From the NCBI RefSeq assembly GCF_004216915.1, contig NZ_SGXD01000002.1, forward strand, positions 496,001 through 560,000: 64,000 nt of DNA, in the 5' to 3' direction. Origin of the DNA: Motilibacter rhizosphaerae. Its GTDB lineage: Bacteria > Actinomycetota > Actinomycetes > Motilibacterales > Motilibacteraceae. Below the pieces are notes generated by a model. The model worked only from the letters and a program-made list of their open reading frames with translations, made no database searches and had not been told where the DNA came from. Below are positions 60,226-64,000 of this stretch, piece after piece. The position numbers and the translations under genes were made by a program. Every line of letters starts with the position of its first letter. The stretch's first letter is position 1.

Positions 60226-61357
60226 CGGTCAGGCGCTGCGCCTCGCCCTGCTCGCGGTCGCCGTCCTCGCCGCCGGACCGGGGCTGGCCCTGGTGCTGCG
60301 CCGCCTCGTCCGGCACCGGCGCGAGGCCCGGCAGGCCCGGCTCCTCGGCCCCCTGCGCCCCCTCGTGCTGGAGGCGGCGTCCGGCGACGAGCCGGAGGCC
60401 GCCGCCTCGCTCTCCGACCTCGACGCCGAGCACTGGGCCGCAGTGCAGCCGATGGTGCTGAGCCTGCTGGCGAAGGTACGCGGCCCCGGCCGCCACGAGC
60501 TCGCCGTCCTGCTCGCCCGCCGCGGGGTGCTGGACGCCGCCGTGCGCGACGCGCAGCACGCCCGCAGCCCCGTCGTCCGTGCCCGGTCCGCGCAGCTGCT
60601 GGGCGCCGCGGGCGAGGACGCCCCCGAGGGCAGCCGCTCCGTCCTCGTCGCCCTGCTCGGTGACCGCGACCGCGACGTCCGCGCGGTCGCCGCCCGCTCT
60701 CTCGGTCACCTCGGCGACGCCTCCGTCGCCCCCGCCCTGCTCGATGCGGTCGGACGGGCCGAGCGTCGGCTGCCGGCGCGTACGGCGTCGCACGCCCTGC
60801 TCCGCCTCGGCCCCTCGGTCGCCCCCGTGCTCGCCGCTGCCACCACCGCCCCCTCGGCCGCCGTCCGCGCGACCGCCGCCGAGGTGCTCGGCCGGCTGGG
60901 TGCCGTCCGCTGCACCGCCGAGATCGCCGCGGCGCTCGCCGATCCCGAGCTCGACGTCCGGGTGCGCGCCGCCCGTGCCCTGGGCCGGCTCGGCTCGCGC
61001 GAGGCCCTCGAGCCGCTCGTGCGCGCCGCCGACGCCACCTCCCCCGCGGCACTGCGCGCGGCCGCGGCGCGCGCCCTCGGCGAGGTCGCCGCCCCCGACG
61101 GCATCGCGGTCCTCGCGACGCTCGTCGCCGACCCCTCGCACCTCGTCGCCGTCGAGGCGGCGGCCGCCCTGGCCGCCGTCGGCGGTCCCGGCGTCGGCGC
61201 GCTGCTGGACCTCGCCGGCGACGGGGCACCCCGGGACGGCGAGGGCGCGCTCACGGCGGGCAGCGCGGCGTACGCCGAGGAGGCGCTCGGCCGCTTCGCC
61301 CTGGCCGCGCAGGACTGCGACCTCATGGAGGAGCTCGACGCCCGGAGGGCTTCGTGA
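60218..61357 (+). CDS. Membrane-anchored HEAT-repeat protein
   Basis: 379 residues from GTG 60218. An N-terminal hydrophobic helix (residues 4-30, LRLALLAVAVLAAGPGLALV) is followed by basic residues and then about six HEAT/PBS-lyase type repeats from residue 90 onward: SPVVRARSAQLLGAAGED, DRDVRAVAARSLGHLGDA, SAAVRATAAEVLGRLGAV, ELDVRVRAARALGRLGSR, and further. Such scaffolds bind partner proteins. Set between a response regulator and a processive glycosyltransferase, it may connect the phosphorylation state to the enzyme at the membrane; this is inference. Its stop overlaps the GT2 start (GTGA). Confidence 0.83.
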   Translation: MSAGQALRLALLAVAVLAAGPGLALVLRRLVRHRREARQARLLGPLRPLVLEAASGDEPEAAASLSDLDAEHWAAVQPMVLSLLAKVRGPGRHELAVLLARRGVLDAAVRDAQHARSPVVRARSAQLLGAAGEDAPEGSRSVLVALLGDRDRDVRAVAARSLGHLGDASVAPALLDAVGRAERRLPARTASHALLRLGPSVAPVLAAATTAPSAAVRATAAEVLGRLGAVRCTAEIAAALADPELDVRVRAARALGRLGSREALEPLVRAADATSPAALRAAAARALGEVAAPDGIAVLATLVADPSHLVAVEAAAALAAVGGPGVGALLDLAGDGAPRDGEGALTAGSAAYAEEALGRFALAAQDCDLMEELDARRAS

Positions 61358-62796
61358 GCACCTCGCACGACCTCGTCGCGCACCTGCTCGCGCTGCTCTC
61401 CACCCCGGTCCTCTGCTACTTCGTCGCGATCAACACGAGCTACCTCCTGCTCATCGCGGTCGCGGCGACGGACGTGGCGCGGACGTCGCGCCGGGCGGCG
61501 TTCGCCGGCCACGAGGACGCGCTCGCCAGCCCGATGACGCTGCCCGTGAGCGTGCTGGTCCCGGCGTACGAGGAGGAGGCCGGCATCGTCGAGGCGGTCC
61601 GCGCGCTGACCGCCCTGCGCTACCCCGAGCACGAGGTCGTCGTCGTCGACGACGGATCGACCGACGGGACGTTCGAGGCGCTGCGCAGTGCCTTCGACCT
61701 CACCCCGCTGCCGCGCGCGCTGCCCGACGACGTGCCGACGCGCGGGCGGGTCCGCTCCGTCCACGTCCCCAGCGACGGGACGACGCCGCTCACCGTCGTG
61801 CGCACGACGAACGGCGGCCGCTCCTCCGCCCTCAACACCGCGCTCAACGCCGCCCGCCACCCGCTGGTCTGCATGGTGGACGCGGACTCCATCCTCGACC
61901 CGGACTCCCTGCTGCACGTGACGAAGCCGTTCGTCGACGACCCCGAGCGGGTGGTCGTGACCGGCGGGTCCGTACGGGCCGTCAACGGCTGCGGCGTACG
62001 CGCCGGCCGGGTCGTCGAGGTCGCGATGCCGCGCCGCTGGATCGAGCGGATCCAGGTGCTGGAGTACCTCCGTGCGTTCATGCTCGGCCGCGCCGGCTGG
62101 TCGCGGCTGGGCTCGTTGCTGCTGGTGTCAGGGGCTTTCGGCGTCTTCCGCCGCGATGTGCTCGTGGAGGTCGGCGGCCTGGACATCGACTGCATCGGCG
62201 AGGACCTCGAGGTCGTCACCCGCATCCACCGGTTCCAGCGCGACCGCGGCGGTGACTACCGCGTCGTCTTCGTGCCCGAGCCCGTTTCGTGGACAGAAGT
62301 GCCGTCCAGCACGAAGGTCCTGCGCAGCCAGCGCCGCCGCTGGCACCGGGGGCTGTGGGAGGTGCTGTCGAAGCACCGCCGCATGATGGGCAACCCGCGC
62401 TACGGGCGGATCGGCCTCGTCGCCGTGCCGTACTACGTGGTCTTCGAGCTCTGCGCGCCCGTCCTCGAGCTCGTCGGTGCCGTGCTGCTGCCGGTCGGAC
62501 TGCTCGTCGGCGCAGTGAACGTGACCTATGCATGGCGGTTCCTGCTGCTGGCGTACGGCTACGCGGTCTTCGTCTCGCTCGCCGCACTCGCCATCGAGGA
62601 GTTCTCCTTCCACCGCTACCCGCGCTGGCGCGACCTGCTCGTCGCGGCGGGTGCAGCCGTCCTGGAGAACCTCGGCTACCGGCAGCTCACGGCGTGGTGG
62701 CGCCTCCAGGGACTCTGGGCCGCGCTGCGCGGCAAGCGCCAGGTGTGGGGGCAGATGACCCGCTCGGGCTTCACCCGCCCCACCCCGCTGCCGTGA
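61354..62796 (+). CDS. Processive family 2 glycosyltransferase, membrane-bound
   Basis: 480 residues from GTG 61354. N-terminal helix (about 15-37), GT2 domain with VSVLVPAYEEEAGIVEAVRA, VVVVDDGSTDGTFEAL, LVCMVDADSILDP (the DxD motif), IGEDLEVVTRI with the catalytic ED, and LRSQRRRWHRGLWEVL, the QxxRW motif of processive synthases such as cellulose, hyaluronan and poly-N-acetylglucosamine synthases. Three to four C-terminal helices follow. It should polymerise and export an extracellular polysaccharide; PgaC-like activity is plausible but sugar identity is not readable. TGA stop lies in a dispersed repeat. Confidence 0.92.
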   Translation: MSTSHDLVAHLLALLSTPVLCYFVAINTSYLLLIAVAATDVARTSRRAAFAGHEDALASPMTLPVSVLVPAYEEEAGIVEAVRALTALRYPEHEVVVVDDGSTDGTFEALRSAFDLTPLPRALPDDVPTRGRVRSVHVPSDGTTPLTVVRTTNGGRSSALNTALNAARHPLVCMVDADSILDPDSLLHVTKPFVDDPERVVVTGGSVRAVNGCGVRAGRVVEVAMPRRWIERIQVLEYLRAFMLGRAGWSRLGSLLLVSGAFGVFRRDVLVEVGGLDIDCIGEDLEVVTRIHRFQRDRGGDYRVVFVPEPVSWTEVPSSTKVLRSQRRRWHRGLWEVLSKHRRMMGNPRYGRIGLVAVPYYVVFELCAPVLELVGAVLLPVGLLVGAVNVTYAWRFLLLAYGYAVFVSLAALAIEEFSFHRYPRWRDLLVAAGAAVLENLGYRQLTAWWRLQGLWAALRGKRQVWGQMTRSGFTRPTPLP

Positions 62797-62949
62797 TCAT
62801 GCGGATCCTGGCCCCCCGTGGCCCTGCACGTCCGGGTCCCCACGTCCTGCATGATCACGGGGAGGTGGGGGGCGCCCACCCAGGATCTGCATGATCACGG
62901 AGCAGGGGGCCACCTCTTTCTTCCCCCGTGATCATGCAGATCCTGGGCC
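62791..62949. repeat. Cluster of four dispersed TGCATGATCACGG repeats
   Basis: Copies at 62791-62812 (reverse), 62841-62862 (forward), 62878-62900 (forward) and 62923-62949 (reverse) lie in the 135-bp gap between the convergent GT2 and histidine kinase genes and run into both. The forward form reads CAGGATCTGCATGATCACGG; the reversed pairs can form long hairpins that would end both transcripts. Confidence 0.85.
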
Positions 62950-63999
62950 AGCGGCCGGCAGCTCCACCGTGAACCGCGCGCCCCCCTCGGGCGCGCTCCC
63001 CGCCTCCTGCCGCCCGCCCATCCGCTCGACGAGACCGGCGATGAGCGCGAGCCCGATGCCCGTGCCCACCCGACGTACGCCGCGGTAGCGGTCGTGCAGC
63101 GCGGAGCGCTCGAACGCCACGGCGATGTCGTCGGGGGTGAGACCCGGGCCACCGTCGCGTACCTCGAGGACCCCGGCGCCCGGTGCGGCACGGACGGCGA
63201 GGACCAGCGGGGCACCAGGGGGGACGACCCGCAGCGCGTTCTCCGCGAGCCCGTCGAGGATCTGCCGTACCCGCCCTGCGTCGGCCACCACGACCACGGG
63301 CACCGGCGGCAGCTCGACCCGCAGCACGGCGCCGGTACGCGCGCACCGCTCCGCCCACACGTCCTGGGCCCCGAGCACGAGCGCGCCGAGGTCGACGGGG
63401 GCGAGCTCGACGCGGAAGTCGACGGCACCGAGGCGGGCCAGGTCGAGCAGGTCGTCGACGATGCGCTGCAGGTGCGCCGACTCCCCGAGCAGAGTGCCGC
63501 CGACGCGCGGGACCTCGTCCGCCGGCAGCACGCCGTCCGCGAGCGCCTCGGCGTAGCCGGAGACCGCCGTGAGCGGCGTCCGCAGCTCGTGGGACACCGA
63601 GAGCAGGAACTCGCGCTGCCGGCCCTCGCTCGTGGCGAGCGCGCCGGCCAGGGAGTTCAGCGCGGCAGCCACTCCTGCCACCTCACGCGGCCCCTCCTCC
63701 GGCAGGCGCACGTCCCGGGAGCCCGCCGCGAGCTCGGCGGCCGCCGCTGCGGCGCGGGTCAGCGGTCGTGCGAGCCGGCGGGAGAGCGCGAGCCCGGCCG
63801 ACACCGCCACTGCCAGCCCGACAAGCAGCGCGAGCACCAGCCGGCCGCGCAGCGGCGACGCGATGGCCTGCGCGACCGACCGGGGTTGGGCGAGGACCAG
63901 CGACCCGCGACCGTCAGCGAGCGGACGCGCCGCGAGGAACCACCCCCGGCCGGCGAAGGTGGCCGTCGCGTCGACCGGCCTGCCCGCCGCCGCCTCACC
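62932..63999 (-). CDS. Sensor histidine kinase, 5' part beyond the window
   Basis: The frame is open to the window edge and the visible 355 residues are the C-terminal part. In order: end of an extracytoplasmic sensor, a transmembrane helix (LVLALLVGLAVAVSAGLALS), HAMP linker (RRLARPLTRAAAAAAELAAG), dimerisation/phospho-acceptor FLLSVSHELRTPLTAVSGYA with the His, then the HATPase domain with DGLAENALRVVPPGAP, VRDGGPGLTPDDIAVAFER and VGTGIGLALIAGLVERMGG. Classic membrane two-component kinase. Its TGA stop (62934-62932) lies inside a dispersed repeat. A partner regulator is not visible in this window; the nearby CheY-like gene is on the other strand. Confidence 0.92.
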   Translation of the reverse strand, partial: GEAAAGRPVDATATFAGRGWFLAARPLADGRGSLVLAQPRSVAQAIASPLRGRLVLALLVGLAVAVSAGLALSRRLARPLTRAAAAAAELAAGSRDVRLPEEGPREVAGVAAALNSLAGALATSEGRQREFLLSVSHELRTPLTAVSGYAEALADGVLPADEVPRVGGTLLGESAHLQRIVDDLLDLARLGAVDFRVELAPVDLGALVLGAQDVWAERCARTGAVLRVELPPVPVVVVADAGRVRQILDGLAENALRVVPPGAPLVLAVRAAPGAGVLEVRDGGPGLTPDDIAVAFERSALHDRYRGVRRVGTGIGLALIAGLVERMGGRQEAGSAPEGGARFTVELPAAGPGSA

Positions 64000-64000
64000 G

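Noticed and set aside
62791..62949. CRISPR-like array of short repeats
   Set aside because: Repeats alternate in orientation with irregular spacing and no unique spacers; fits a REP-like cluster.

Overview
The window is a piece of a high-GC actinobacterial chromosome. Evidence: very high GC with strongly GC-biased third codon positions, frequent GTG starts, GTGA/ATGA start-stop overlaps, and gene families typical of Actinobacteria (DUF5130, HbO-type truncated globin, a DrrAB-like ABC exporter, a CobC of the Rv2231c type, an HTH-fused citrate synthase, a GH65 enzyme with many carbohydrate-binding modules). No rRNA, tRNA, phage, insertion sequence or CRISPR array is visible. Genus-level placement cannot be read from the sequence; the style fits Frankiales/Motilibacterales/Kineosporiales-like organisms.

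Layout. 1-5 kb: 3' end of aminopeptidase N, an MFS exporter divergent from its likely LacI-type regulator, a His-rich PadR regulator and a DUF5130 pair. 5-21 kb: MalQ, HNH nuclease, prolyl oligopeptidase, Tat-exported phospholipase C, a second MFS, an SDR-DUF2867 protein, OsmC and truncated globin (divergent), a GH13 alpha-glucosidase, a DrrAB-like ABC system and a DEAD-box helicase. 21-28 kb: PAS-GGDEF protein, a soluble chemoreceptor-like Cache protein, arginine deiminase read through into an acidic tail, thioesterase, EttA, SSB and a HemK-like methyltransferase. 28.4-41.6 kb: a 12-gene cobalamin operon on the minus strand, almost every junction overlapping, headed by a cobalamin riboswitch. 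41.6-46.3 kb: ABC-2 exporter, two DUF347 membrane proteins with matching activator-type promoters, DedA, VOC protein. 46.8-51.1 kb: a 1,434-residue secreted GH65-family enzyme. 51-58 kb: small enzymes, hexuronate catabolism (fructuronate reductase divergent from glucuronate isomerase) and two divergent citrate synthase paralogues, one with an N-terminal HTH. 58-64 kb: cupin, secreted TIM-barrel-like protein, a response regulator-HEAT-glycosyltransferase operon and the 3' end of a histidine kinase.

Common themes. Many start codons sit 6-7 nt after a TANNNT-like -10 hexamer, so leaderless transcription appears frequent, and I used this to choose several starts. Three families of palindromic intergenic repeats recur, and two of them supply the stop codons of neighbouring genes. 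The most interesting candidates are the paired DUF347 promoters, the arginine deiminase read-through fusion, the repeat family built on TGCATGATCACGG, and the response regulator-HEAT-GT2 operon.
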